From Scatophagus argus (Eukaryota; Chordata; Actinopteri; Scatophagidae), in NCBI RefSeq assembly GCF_020382885.2, contig NC_058506.1, positions 12,068,318 through 12,132,317 of the forward strand: a stretch of DNA of 64,000 bases, given 5' to 3'. The translations under genes and the position numbers were made by a program. Positions 50,801 through 64,000 of this stretch are shown piece by piece. The notes beneath the pieces are model-generated. The model saw only the letters and a program-made list of their open reading frames with translations. It searched no databases and was not told the origin of the DNA. Position 1 is the stretch's first letter. Each line of letters starts with the position of its first letter.

Positions 50801-53185
50801 TGCAGAGAGTGCGGCGGAACGTGAATAACTGAAGGCATTTGGTATTAGCAAAATGGATTTTGTTTTTCAATATATTCGCTGAACTGAGTATAAAAACTGC
50901 AATTAAATTGATTGCCAAGCCTCACTGTCATAACTGTTCAGATTGTAATGTTATAAAGAGTTTAGCTTTGTGTGAGGAAATATGATTGTTTGCTTGAGTT
51001 GTTTACTTACTCGATGATATGAACAGTTTATGATTCAGGTGATTAAAGTGCACGCATGCCAGTGATTCTCATTGTGTCTGCACCATTAAACTACATCGAC
51101 AGTTTTCAGATGCTATGACTCTCTGTTCAACTCGCATAACTCACATCCATATTTCCATTTTATCACAGGGGCTGTAATGAACAGATTTTAGATTACTGTT
51201 TGATGTCGTCTTTAATCCTTCCAGTCAGGCAACTGAGACACCTTCTGGACTGTCTCTGCTGAGCAGATTTGGATCAGGACAGCTGGGACTGCCTGCCAAT
51301 CAGCACAGTCAGTGTTCAGCATGTGAACACTGACTCAAATGCATTCAGGAAATAGCCTATTAACCAAACTACATTTATCTGTAAAGCACCATGAAATCCG
51401 GTTTTGTTACTCTGAGACAGCATGCCATTTGCAAAAAATGCAAACACTATGGGAGCTTCAGTCATGTTTGAAATTGAAATGCATCAAGAGTCTCATGGTT
51501 CATCTGTGACACAAACAGAATGAAAAGAAATCCATTATCTGTTTCACAAGTATTTTCAAACCCTGGCTATGCAGACATCAAGATAGTCCCACAGATCTAC
51601 ATACAACCCACCAGCACTCAGCATGTCTGCACAGTGAATGGAGAAATAATGATAGCATAATTGCTCTTCACTTCGTTCGCACTTAGTGGATAATTGGCAT
51701 AAGTAGATGATAAGAAGAGCCATCATAATTCCTAAGAATGTATTATTTACCCTGAAAATCCAAAAAATGAAGCATAAAAGTATAATCCCAAATGTATACT
51801 GAATGGTATTAGTTATTTGAAATTGAGGGTCACAAATAAAACAAACAAATAAATACAGCCTACATTTTATTCAACAATTGCAGCCATCTATATTGGGGGG
51901 GCACAACGACATTAAATAAAGGACGAGAGATGGGGCATTAAATATTAAATATAATAAACTAAATTTATTACCTACTGTATCCATTCCTGCATCATCTATC
52001 ACGACTTATCCTTTGCAGGGCAAGAGAAGAGTGAAGGCAGAGAGTGACAGAAAAAAAATTGATTCTGACTCACAGTTGGCTTTTTCAAACTTGGTAAAAA
52101 GTAATTTCTGGATTGCAGATTGCAGATTGCAGATTAGGTACAAAAGACAACTAAAACAAAAGTTACACGAATCTTTGTTGACATTTGGACATAATTATGA
52201 CTTAAAAATTCCTCAGACAAAATTCGACACTTCAGTGTGACCACCATAAGCCACTGAAAAGTCATGTGTATCAGGTCTGAAAGCCTTGTGAAAATACTAA
52301 ATGCTCTTCAGACTTACTGCTTTAAAAACTTCATCTTGGTGTGCAATCTGAAAAGGGCACAGGGGACGAAAGGGCAGGATCTAAATTAAAACCTATGCAA
52401 CCAATTATGTGCTCGCTGCCTATTTCTATTTAAGATAAAGTTGATCATCTGGGCCCATAACACAGAAACTCTCCTTATTGAGTTCACTGGTAAAACACCT
52501 ATCCATACGTCATCTAATAACTTCACAGAGGGAAACATTAATATGCTTTTCACATATTCACATTATTGCTCACTTATATTGGCATATTTTCTATAACATT
52601 CTGTAGCTTGCTTGCCACTAAATTTCTATGCATCAGTGAAGAACTGAGTAAAAGAATCTCTGCTTCAGCCATACACCAAATCAATATTGGCTTTTAGCTG
52701 TTTAACAGACAAATACAATTATAAAATATGCTAGCACCAGAGCCATGGGTCAGATGCTGATCAATGTAACAATATATTCATGTCAACTTACACTAAATCT
52801 TGGACAGCAGAAAAAATGCTATAATATGGAATTGAAAACAGTAGGAGACAGGCAAAATGACTTTCTTTGCACCAGGAAAAACACATATTAGAGACAGAAG
52901 TGAAAAATTTAGGGGTGTAAAGGAGGTGATCTAAGGGGAGAGGAGGTGTGAAGCGGTTCTTGAAGAGGCAAATTTTCATATTACAACAGTTGGAAAGCAT
53001 AAAGCAGAAGCACTGATGTTGGAAATCCAAGAAACAAAGCTGTATGTGGGCAGAGAGGAAATTCACTTGGGGAATGAAATTTGGTGGAGTGAGTCACCTA
53101 GCTGAATTTATAATTGAGTTAACTAAGCACAGATTGTGCAGTGCATCATGAAAATTTCAAGAATGATTTTACTCTTTATATGCCG
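44860..53185. other. gene-poor region
   Basis: No recognised exon or RNA gene. A 198-codon plus-strand frame at 47822-48418 and a 117-codon minus-strand frame at 46117-46470 are the longest, but neither resembles a known family. It includes an (AAAT)n tract at 48735-48751, a T-rich patch at 48477-48505, three tandem GATTGCA units near 52111-52131 and an enhancer-like patch at 49360-49640. Confidence 0.5.
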
Positions 53186-53189
53186 CGTC

Positions 53190-53445
53190 CACTTTCTCCA
53201 CTTTCTAAACCACTTGTCCTTTTCCTGTTCAGGGTCACAAGGAGCTGAAGCCTATCACGATTGGACAAGGGCGACAGTTGTGTGCATGGTTTTCCAGTGA
53301 GTGAGAATGTGTTCTCACAATCATGATCACACCTACAATTTAGAGCTCCCATTTCACTTCACCTGCATGTCAGTGGACAGTGAGAGGGAAATGATGCACC
53401 TGGCGGAAACATACACAGGCACGCAGAAAAAACATGCAGACACCA
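53190..53445 (-). mobile_element. SINE family A, old diverged copy
   Basis: The plus strand follows the family A order with many changes: CACTTTCTAAACCACTTGTCC, CAGGGTCACAAGGAGCTGAAGCC, then TGCATGTCAGTGGACAGTGAGAGG and GCACGCAGAAAAAACATGCAGAC. The central third is largely unrecognisable. Confidence 0.5.
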
Positions 53446-53449
53446 ACAA

Positions 53450-56400
53450 CCATGAAAGCCTGGTTGTGTTTAAAATGGTGGAGCAAAAGTAAAGAGATAC
53501 ATAATTGGTGGGAGGTCTGGGGCTGCTCTCCTGAGGTAAAAAATAGTGTATTTTAAAACAAATTCTCTGCATTTCTACAACACTTATCCTATTGGATTAA
53601 ATGAAAAAAGACACCTGCACTAGTCTGGACTAGTTAGATGGAGGGTGCCAAAAAAACAAAGACGCAACAAGAACAGTATATAACAGGGAGGATCATGACA
53701 GGAAATGGAGGAGGAGCTATTTCATATTTGATATTTTATTTGTAAAAACAGTATTTAGCCGAAAAGGACAGTAGGGTGCAGACGCTTCTGGTGAGCAAAC
53801 CCTCTGCTGCATTTGTAAAAAGATGGTTAAACTGTGGTTATGTGCATTTACCCTCCCCTATATCGCAAATAATAAAATCAACAGGGCTATTAACAGCTAT
53901 GTTACTCTGGAAAGTAAACTTTTAGATTCATCTCCTTCATGAATGTCCCATCTCCACAGCCAAACCTTTCTGATCACCAAGTGAGGTAACAGTTACTTGT
54001 TGTTGTCAGTTTCTGAATAGTAAATAGTATAGATTGAACAATGAGAAGGAAATTACTTCCCTTGCACCACAGCTGTGGTGTCTATAGCATTAACAGTAGC
54101 CACTTTGCCTCCATACACACCATCACATAATCACAGGTAATGAAGAATGAGTTTTTTGTTGTTTAATGATGGATATAATAAAAAGCAGTATTAACAGCTA
54201 AAGGTAGTGCTGCCTTCTCTGTCAAAAGAATAGACAGGATGAGTCAGTACTTCAGAGTGAGATATAAGGATATTCCAGTAATAGTTTGCAAGGCAAATAT
54301 GACTTTATCAGCAGATAGTCCAAAATGTGAAAGTCTGATCAACCTAGATTTTGGCTCATTTCACAGAGGCAACAGTTTTAAGGATGGAACTAGATAGCAG
54401 CTGAGATCACTGACTTTGAGTATTATGCTGTGATTAAAAAAAAGACTGAAAAGAAAATTAAAACTGGAACACCCACAGCTGAAGACTCAGCCAGATGCCA
54501 AGCTGCACGACAGGCTGGCCGCTTTACAGTTTTGGTTTGTTTATGGCTGTTGACTTTGTTGGTGGCTGGTGTCTGCAGGGTCGGTTCTCATGACAACCAT
54601 AGAGCAACACTCGGCTGATATCAACAGACTTCAGGGGTTCTCAGCAAAGAGAGGACAGCTGACTCCTAGTCAGTGTACTTCTACAATCTATAAAGTACAG
54701 TAATTGAGAGTGTTTAAAGTGGAGCAGTGATGCCTCTGTTCTGATTGACGTTCTTGAGCAGCAGAAGGCAGGCTTGTTGGCAGTGGGACAAAAGCTGTAA
54801 TATGGATAAATCAGTTCAGACTCAATAGTTTTGGACATGTTTTTCCCTTGGCTATACTAATGAAGCAAGTCTGGCTCAAATACAGCAGGTGAGACCTAAG
54901 ACAATTGTTTTTAAGAATAATTATAGCTATCTTTTTCTGGTGTAAAGAAAAGGTCGTACCTCCTAAACTGTAGCTGAACTTTGCAGTCCATTTTCTTCTG
55001 TTAAAAATGAGACCTATTAAACTCTTAGCAAGCAGCAGCTCACTGGTGGCTCCTTTCAAAGAAAACAGCTGAAGCAAACTTGGGTGAAAAATGTCTTTGG
55101 TGGAGTGGAGCTTGCTATCAAACAGATCAAAATCTTCCTTGAGGGTTCTCATGCATAATCAGAGAAATTTTGACCATTTTGTTCTAACTTGTAGATAAAT
55201 ATTTCAGAAAATAAAGAAAAGCAGAGTCCTGAGATCGCACCACTCTCTGAAAGCCAGGGCTCAGGTATGCGGCATGTTATCTTTGTTTTAAATGTGAAGG
55301 GGTCCATGTGTCAAAAGCACACACAAGTACTGTTTCTGGAACAAAAGACTTTCTTAGAAACCTCCTTGAAAGTCATTCAAGCTTTCTACATTAAGATCCA
55401 TAGTGCATTTTCCTTGTAATATCTGCCATTTAGTAAATCCATGTCATTTCATAGAAGAGTGCCCTCTAATCTCACAGGAATACAGTTGCGTAATATTGTT
55501 TCTTGGTTTAATTAATACATTGATTAACACAGTTAATCAAACGTATGGATATTATTTGTTAATCCATGCGTTATATGCAATGTAAGTCCCCATTTACGCA
55601 TTATATGTTAATCAGAATTATTAGAGCAAAACGCAACCAGTCATTTAAGCCTTGATATGAAAATTGCAAGTCTATTGGGAGACAGAAACATCAGCTACAA
55701 ATATGACTGTCAACTGTTTACTGATCTTTCAAACTTGTGACATTTGCAGTCATGTGGTGGCCAGATATTGCAGATGGAGAATGCTTCTCTTTGTTTAGGT
55801 GGGGTGTAGTGACAGTTTGATATAGCCACAATGAATAGTGGAACAAAATTAGCTGAAAGCCTTTTTAATCAATTTGATATCGGCTGAACCTCTCTCCTGC
55901 ATACTGTATCATGGCTGGAGAGGATGTCTTTTGATGAAAAGGACACAGATTTAATGTATGAAGCCACGAGTGGGATGTAGGTGGGCAAAGCCCCTCGTTT
56001 TATTTCCAAAATTTGCTGTCACACAGATTTTTAAGGTTTTAAATGAGAAAATATGTGGCGTGTTACTTGATGAATTTATTCTCTTGAAGCGATTCTACCA
56101 TCTCGGTGATGTGTGCATTAGGTTTGATCGTGCGGATGATTCAAGACCACTATTTGGATTTCGCCCCCTTTTATTCATCATGAGCGAGCACTCATTTATC
56201 TTAACCACACCCGCTTTTCTTAATCATAATTCTTGCCTCTGGTGCTGAATCACCTCCAGCCACTTGTCCTGCTGTCTGCTAAATTCTAATCTGCATTTAC
56301 TTTTCTGAATTACTTTTTTTCTCTTGCACATTGTGTGGAGTGCTGAAAGGACATAATAAGATATTTGTTGTAAGACTACTGATTAACACTCAAGTGTGCA

Positions 56401-58220
56401 GGATTTCATAGTATCTGGTAGTGTAGTGGCAGATTGAAACCAACTGAACGACCCTTGTCTCACCTTCCCATATGATGGCTGCTACCCCATTCACAAAAGT
56501 ATGAAAACCACAAAAAGCCCTCTCTAGAGCCAGTGTTTGGTTTGTCTATTCTGGGCTACAGTAGAAATGCTCATCCATTAGACATAAAAGGCTCATTCTA
56601 AGGTAACGAAAACACATAAATTCTTAGTTTCATAATCATAATCATAAAGATATTATATTTATCCCGCTAAATTTCACATGCTGGACCTTTAATTAATTCC
56701 AAGTGCATGTAAGGAAATGCTAAAAACATTGATATGGGCTAAATGGAACAATGTTAACAACAGTTATTTAAATTTAAAGAGCCAATACCCTAATTAAAAA
56801 GTAAATGTAATTTAAACTTTTACGGATTAAAGAAGAGGACAAAATTCAAAATTTAAAGATATAACTTAAACCCCTTCAACTTGACAAGCTGCTTTCGCCA
56901 TTCACATCCCTTATCTTTTCCCTAGATGGGCAGCAATGCTTTTCCCTTCAAACCTTCCATCCATCTCTCCTGCACATAAAAGAAGAGTTGGCAACGGCTC
57001 TGCAAGTGCAAGGCAGCATGGCCTGATGGCATAAGGGAGTTCAAAGTATGCACCACTAGCTCCAATTCAACCTAATTCTGAGCCTTAAGAGAGTGTTTCA
57101 TCCACAGGAAACTTTTCAGTCAAAACACTCTTAAAAAGTCTGGCATCCTGGTCTACAATGAGAAATGTGTTGGCTGCAGTGAATTTGGGCTTTTAAGAGT
57201 CCTTTTAACCACTTACTAATGTATGAAACACGGAACACAGCGTTGGAAAACAAAAATTCAGCCTTTTTCACTTTGTTGTTTGTGTTTTCACTACAAAGCT
57301 GGCCAAATATCTTTAAGTACGATATATCAGTTTTATTTTCCATAACATCGTGTTTCAGTTGAACTGTACATATAATGCATATCTCTTTTTACACAGAGTT
57401 CATTTTGACAAGACTCAGTGTCTCAACCAAGCCTTCTGAGTGTTGAAGTTTTCCGTTACATTCCACAGATTTCCCTTTGGCTCGTGTTGCTCGGACCATC
57501 CAGTGGGCATCGCGGCCTGCACCTGTTAGTGAATTCTTCTCAAAGACCAGCAGTCATAAGTAACAACAGACAAGCATGCACGTTCACACAGCCTCTGGAA
57601 CAAAAGGCTTCTATCAAGACACAAGAAATTGGCTGGCTAAATGGCGAGTTTGTCGCCAGTTTCCATCCAGCCTTGCTCATGTTTTAAAAAGACATTTTTA
57701 ATTGCCTTGTGTAATCTGGCGACTCCTTACATCAAAAACACACACACAAAAAAAAGAAAAAGAACTTAATAAAACATTACAGCATGAACAGAAATTCCCG
57801 TGTAACATTTACAACGCAGGATTTAATTCATGCCCTGAAGGATTCAGGCAGTGGGCGGACAGATCCTCCCTATGTCTATGGAGCTGCAGCCAATTAAGTG
57901 GCTACTGAAAGTCAGTATTCATCAGGTGAAAAAGATTTGTGCTTTGCTGTTTCACAAATGTTTTCAAATTCACAGTTTTACACGTTTAAATTGTTTTTTT
58001 TTTGTTGTTGTTGTTTGTAAACACTGTAGGAGACGCACACACAACTGCATTTCATTTGTTTCTCTGGTTTGTCATCGTATTCCCTATGACAATACGCAGT
58101 GCATTCAATTATGTTCCCAAAGCTTATTATTTTATTTTCCATGTCATTGCAGGTATCTTGCATGTAATTAGATCAGTGCTGTGAGCTGATGTTGTCATGC
58201 TGTTACATAACCCATTAATG

Positions 58221-58252
<32 letters not shown>

Positions 58253-61200
58253 GGCTCCCTGTAGTGAGTACATCTGTAAGTGAATTCAAAGGCAGAAAAC
58301 AGTGAAGCTTCAGAGTTTTGTGTGTGTCTACATCCCTCAGCCTTAAAGTTACTTGTGGTCGGAGTTGTGCAGAGGAGATTATTAAAATGATCTCTTTTAC
58401 CTGTTTGCAAGACTGCCAGGTTTCTACATTGATCAAAACGCTACGCTGTGTTTCAGAGCATCCTATAGCATTGAGCAGAAGCATGAACAGCACAAGTAAT
58501 TAGCATGTTATTGTATGTGAACTTGCGATATCTTAATGCCATGCTAAGTCTCTTTTAAAAAAATCTATTAAATTTTGATTTAATTCTTCATCGCGTTTCT
58601 ATGCTTTGGGAATATCTTGCGATATAATTACAAACTGTACCCGTTAAAATGAGTCACATGAAGCGACTGCGTTTACACTAGCAATCGAAGATAAGCCTTC
58701 TCAAATGCAAAGTGGCTGCTTCACTCCCGCTACCTTTTCTGCAAAACAGAGATCATGTGGTAGAAAAGAAAATTGTGAGAAATAAGAAGGAATCCCTCTT
58801 TCGGGAAAATGTCAACCCTGCATGAATATTGTGCAGAGATGATGCTCAGAGAGCAAGAGGAACTCAAAGGGCATAATGCAGAAATCTGAGAGCGTCTTAT
58901 TGAGAACAGTGCTCAAAAGCATTAGTAGTACATAGAAACCTTAGCTCTCATCCTCCAAAGAAAAACATATCCTTCACCTCTTACCTCCCTGTGTGTTTAT
59001 TTTGAAGGGAGAGTTGTATTTACACCATTAGTATATATGCTGCTTTTTTCACTTCACACTGATAGAAAAGTAAAGTAAAAGTAATAGGTCCACTGTTTTT
59101 TTTGAGTCAAATCATGTTGTTTGTCCTTAGTTTTAATCACACTTGGCACATGTACACTTGTAGCTTATGCTGTGAGAAACTAACAACACTCTATTGCTGC
59201 GTCTCACCTTGTGTAAATGTGTAAATGTCTCCAACATGACAACCAAGCCCCAGGGTAAACGTCCCTTTTGAAAACAGGACATGCAGATTGTTTTCGTTCT
59301 CTTTCCAATTTTTAAAAACAAAGTTCATCAGAGGGTTTGGCAGACTAGACGATTGCCTTATTGGATTGTGTTAAAGTCCGGTGAGCAATTACACTGGAGT
59401 GATACATTTTAAAAATTTCAGATAAGAGCTTATGCTGCATGTGGCGGGCAATTGCATTTTAATTACATGCAGGATGAAAAACAGTGAACCTACCCTTTAA
59501 GTTGACAAGCAAGGTGTCGTAGTTGTTTGCACAGCGAAAGGCCCAAATTAAGGGTGCAGACACAGTGAGCACAGGGAACATAAATGAACATTGTTATATA
59601 ATTTCACTGTAGGGTATGTAGAAATAAAACACAAAGGAGAAAAAGTAAATACTTGTTCTTTTGTTTCGGCAAGTGAGTCTCCTGCCTGAGGCCTGTATGT
59701 GAACTTCTACGCCATGCTGCTGCAAAAACTTTCTATAGACAAAGGTCCTGAATACATGAAAGGAAGCAGTATGGAGACAAACTGAACTGGGTTATTTTTA
59801 ATATAAAATATGGCACTTGCCATAATATTTAAAATTTGACACTATTGTATTAACAGTAAGGCAGTACTTCTGAATGAAAAAGACCTTAAAGGTGTTTTAA
59901 AGATTACTCACAACAATAACTTGACAAAGTTTATGTACACTGAACCCCCCCCTCCCACCCCTCAGGTATGACCATTTCTTTGGTTTATACTGCAGTCTTT
60001 GCCTCCCTCCAAGTGCATCTAAAACACTTTCCAAACGTCTGAGCGTTAGTTTTTTTTCCATAGCCATAACAACATCACTCTTTTTAGTTTTTGCTTCTGT
60101 TCAGCTCTCTCTTCCCTGCAGCGACCTGGATGCCGATCCTGCATCCCCAGTGGTGGAATGACCTTCTGGTGTCAGAACAGTGTAGTCACTCCTGATATTT
60201 ATCTAAATCCAAATTTAATCCTGAACAAAAAAACTTAATATACCTGTTCTCTAGCCTCCCCCTTTGCTTTCAAATATTCCTCCTCCTCTTCCACTGCTCT
60301 CGCATCTGTCTTGTCCTATGAATATTTATAGTACGACTTCGAGCTTTGCATCTGTTACCATTCTTGATCTATGGCTTTGCGCATTTTTACCCTGTATAAG
60401 AACACACAAATGTGTCATGAAATGAATTTAAATGTAAAAAAACCCCCACTAAAAACAATAAAAGTAAAGTAAAAACAATTATTATGAGGAACTTGTTTTG
60501 ACATTCTTGGATATTTGATTTGTGCAACTGGAATTTGATTCCACCACTTCACATTGACAAACAAATTTATTTACTGATGCAATGTACATGCCAATTAAGC
60601 AAGAGTTTGTTTTAGATGCACTTAGCAGCTATAGCAGAATTAATGGAAAGACAGGTTAAGCATCATCCAATAATAAACTGTTAATTGCATGGGGTTATTG
60701 AGCTTCAGATATATTTAAAAAACACAATTTGAATACATCTCCAATAACAATATACCACAGTTAAAAACCACACTGACACTAATTTACAAAATATCTTTTC
60801 GAAATGTCTTCAGACTCCCTTATATGGCAGCCAGTAAACTGCAACTGTTTTGGACAACAACAAAATGTTCGGTAGGCACCCTGAGATGGGAATACAGATA
60901 TGAGCTGTGTACCTAATAATCTACAACTTTCATAGCACGATTCAGCTGAGAGGCAATGAATGTCACTCCTCTGTCAAATTAAATCCAGCCAATTCGCTGT
61001 ACAAATCCTAACACTCCTAACATGCTCTTTTTTCTTTTTCCGCAATGAGCGCATCAAAATATGTCCATGGTGATTTTTTTTTGTTTGTTTTTAATTAGAA
61101 AATAACTTAACTGAACTAATTAACAAAGATAAATTACCTTTGAAACAAAAAACTAATGTTTTGCATAAGTATTTCTGAATAAAGAAGTAAATTGCAAAAA

Positions 61201-61670
61201 AGGACCACATACTGGATATGATGTAGGAGGCAGAGGAACCTGTGGCAATTCTATATTGCTTGCTGCACATCCTCAGTAAATGCATTTATCCCCCTTCTCT
61301 TACCAGCATTTACTGATGTTGAACATCCTGAACTTGTTGTGTAGCTGAGTCCTTTTGTTATTTTGAGGCATGGAGAGCAGCATCATTTACAGTAAATCGG
61401 TAAGACATCTTGTTTAAATATGGATGCACTAAGGGGAGGGGTTATCTCTGTTTTAACTAGATATGATTTGTAGATGCAACTGCTGTTGGATGTCTTGGAT
61501 CATGGCAACCGCTGTGTTTCAAATTGCATAGCAAAGTGTTAGTGTGCATAATGAATCATCCATGCTGCTGCACTTGGCTATTTGGAGAAACTGAACAACT
61601 TATTGCATGATTTTCTTAACACAGTGACATCAGAGTATGGAGTTATGTTCTCCCTCCCACAGTGTGGGGA
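53450..61670. other. gene-poor region
   Basis: No recognised exon or RNA gene. It holds a (CA)n tract at 58221-58247, a C8 run near 59946 and two patches that look like possible enhancers (55840-56250 and 59370-59490). The longest frames, at 54811-55152 and 57851-58171, lack any known domain. Confidence 0.5.
58221..58247. repeat. (AC)n microsatellite
   Basis: Thirteen uninterrupted AC units. Confidence 0.97.
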
Positions 61671-61674
61671 CAGG

Positions 61675-61950
61675 GGTGGGAGGAGTAATTGGATCTTTTC
61701 TTAAATAAAAGTACAAAAGCATAAAAATATACTTAAAGTAGTAAAAGTAACAGCACCCCCTTGTGTAGAATTGTCTATTTCAGAATATTGTAGATGATCT
61801 TATTGGATGAAATAATGTGTACATCACTTGAATGTTGCTGGCTGCAAAGAAAGAAATATTGTCATATACTGCTGAGTAGCTTTTGAGTTAGTGGAAATAA
61901 TTCTTACTAAGTAAAGTACTTAAGTAAATGAACTTTCCATCACTAATGTT
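61675..61950 (-). repeat. fish dispersed repeat (MITE-like), reverse copy
   Basis: On the minus strand it runs GTGATGGAAAGTTCATTTACT, AAGTACTTTACTTAGTAAG, and ends in CTACTTTAAGTATATTTTTATGC with GTACTTTTATTTAAG. The order and wording match the common fish repeat also seen at 5953-6165. Class is inferred. Confidence 0.5.
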
Positions 61951-61954
61951 CTCA

Positions 61955-64000
61955 ACTGTGCCCTCCAAGTAAGTTTAAGTGTAAATTTACAGTGAATGAA
62001 TATTTATTTTGTCTCTTTGTATGCATAGCTCTGTTTCCACAGTTTTATTTTTATTTTTATATTTCAAACTGTTTAAAAATACACATATTGTTTATCTGTT
62101 GCACTTTAAACCATACATATATCTGTAAGGGCTATACATTGTGTGTTATATTTACATTTGTAAGGAAATATGCAATAGTGGTGCAGTATACTGCATGTTA
62201 GGATTGTTTTTGAACTCAGCAGCACACACAGCAGAATATTAGAGGTAAAAATTAGGGAAAAACTAACAAACAGTTTAAAGGTAACTGAAAACCAAATGAA
62301 TATTTAGTTTTGTTGGAAATAGCCTAGGTTGTTTTTTTGTTTTTTCAAATTGCTCATTGCAGAAAAAAATTGAAAAGATAATATCAAGAATGGACTTACT
62401 TGCAGCCCACAGTGACTTATCCTAGAAATTGGTATTGGTAGTAAAATTACATACCACAGATGTATAATTCAGGTGAAATGCATAATGATGAATACAGCAG
62501 CAATAGTAGATATGTAGGTGTCCTCTACCTGCTACATCCCTTGCACCATTTCGTTTTTGGGCAAAACTTAAACAATCATGTTTATTTTCTTACATGATTT
62601 GGTGCCGGTTTTGCTTGTGATCTACTTTGTGTCCATCAGTGACTTAATTTCCTGAATTAACTTATTATGTTTATTACTAAGTTTTTGTTTCTTGCACTTT
62701 GGAGTGCAAAAAATAGAAAGATAGATATATCGATGCTTTATTGATCCCGAGGGAAATTCAGGGTCAGACCAGGCAGCAGGGAGTATATTCTACTGCCACA
62801 TTTATGTTAAGTGTGCAATTCTGACGACATTACTAAAAAAATCCATCAGACTGATATTAGACAGACTGACGTAATCTGCTCTTCTACTAGCATTCAGTTG
62901 AGGCGAGTTGAACTATTTGAGGCTTTAGAAGTTACTAAAGAGAGGTGTGTGTTTACAAGTGCTTATCCAGTTCTGTGAAAGATGTCCACAGCAGCAGACA
63001 TAAAAAGATATTACTCCTTTTTTTTTTTTTTTTTTTAAATAGTAATGTACTATTCAGATTGTTTTTGGAGTAAGAGCAAAATGAAACTGTAATACATGGC
63101 TCAGTTATATTCTATTATATAGTTCTGGTATTTTTAACCCTAGGCCCCAATGTTTACATATTTTGGTGTGTAAATGACTGATCAGTACAAAATGTTTGAA
63201 AGGAATCAGTCCAGCAGTTTGCCTCAGGTGGCAGTCGTGACACTGGTAAGCAGTGGCTACAGTGTAATCCTTGGCGGCAGCACAGTCAAAGCAGGTCCAC
63301 TTAAAGTGCTTGTTTTTTCCACCGACAGACTCAGATTGTTATTCTGAGTGCCTGACAATAAGAAAAAGGATCTCTACAGAGACTGATCTTTTTGTTAAAA
63401 AGTAAAATCCCTTTTGTTTAGCCAAAAAAAGCCGTTACTCCTGTTACTCTTGCCAAAGCCGACAAACTCCATTTACAGAAACGGTTATTTTATCATTGTA
63501 AAACACAATATATTCAAACTTGACAGAAACCAAACTCAAAGAGAGAAAGAAAAAATTGTCACTGTTCCAACAATCACTGGCTCTCGTATGGTTGAAATAA
63601 GCTGCCACTTTGGATGAGTGTGTATTCTGACTCTACACCGACTTCTTTCTGTTCACACATAGATATGTAAACACAGGACCCAGTTTTCAAAATATGAAAC
63701 ACATCCTTATTTAGCACTTTAGCAAAGTTGTCGAGGTAATCCTCAAAATGATACATTTTAAAGAACTATATTAAATACATAGTTCTTCACAACTTTACCC
63801 AAATGATAAAAAAAAATCCAACGGCTGCCACATGTTTACCCTCTTCTGACTGAAGTAAACCTATAGAAAACCAAGCCATGTATTCCAGTTTCATTTATAA
63901 CTTGATAGCTGCACAACTGTCTGAATGTCACATAAAAACTTAGGTAGAGTTACTATTCGACAGGCTCAGTGATCCAGGTTTTATTCTTTGTTTGTGCGAT
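61955..64000. other. gene-poor stretch at the right edge
   Basis: Apart from the tail fragment at 62730 and a T18 run near 63019-63036, nothing is recognised. No splice-bounded exon resembling a known protein was found. Confidence 0.45.
62730..62765 (-). repeat. retroelement 3' tail fragment
   Basis: The minus strand reads TGAATTTCCCTCGGGATCAATAAAGCATCG in two overlapping halves, the usual end of several fish retroelements. The rest of the element is absent. Confidence 0.5.

Noticed and set aside
1..64000. CRISPR arrays, operons, bacterial or phage systems
   Set aside because: No regularly spaced direct repeats or compact prokaryotic gene clusters; introns and vertebrate repeats show a eukaryotic nuclear genome.

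Overview
The window looks like nuclear DNA from a ray-finned (teleost) fish. It has intron-split vertebrate genes with gt/ag junctions, AT-rich non-coding sequence, and fish-type repeats (tRNA-derived SINEs, L2-like LINEs, a Tc1-like transposon). I cannot name the species. All four recognised genes lie on the minus strand in the first 22 kb. Their exons were joined by hand from splice sites and reading phase.

From low to high coordinate: (1) 87-4968 (5' non-coding exon near 5664-5760), the first nine coding exons of ilk, the integrin-linked pseudokinase; its last ~126 codons lie beyond the left edge. (2) 8458-9599, timm10b, a small Tim chaperone of the mitochondrial inner-membrane import system, with a C-terminal extension of about 170 residues. 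(3) 12175-15585, trat1, the T-cell-receptor-associated transmembrane adaptor. (4) 17013-21594, cd96 (TACTILE), a T/NK-cell receptor with two Ig domains, a mucin-like stalk, one membrane helix and a proline-rich tail. ilk and timm10b are near neighbours in human (11p15.4), while TRAT1 and CD96 both lie in human 3q13. The window therefore joins two ancestral blocks. trat1 and cd96 sit head-to-tail only 1.4 kb apart and both act in T-cell signalling.

From about 21.6 kb to 64 kb I recognise no protein-coding gene. This 42-kb stretch holds decayed transposable elements: an L2-like LINE at 30.9-33.0 kb, SINEs at 35.4-39.0, 41.9 and 53.2 kb, a LINE tail at 43.5-44.0 kb, and a Tc1-like fossil at 44.2-44.9 kb. 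It also has simple repeats and a few homeodomain-site-rich patches that could be conserved enhancers. It may be a gene desert or part of a long intron; the sequence alone does not decide this.

The most interesting points are in the immune pair. The CD96 tail keeps the family's proline-rich block but has lost the ITIM consensus at the conserved tyrosine and carries a switch-type motif (TEYEDI) further on. CD96 domain 2 lacks its second cysteine. TRAT1 has a longer tail with extra tyrosine motifs.
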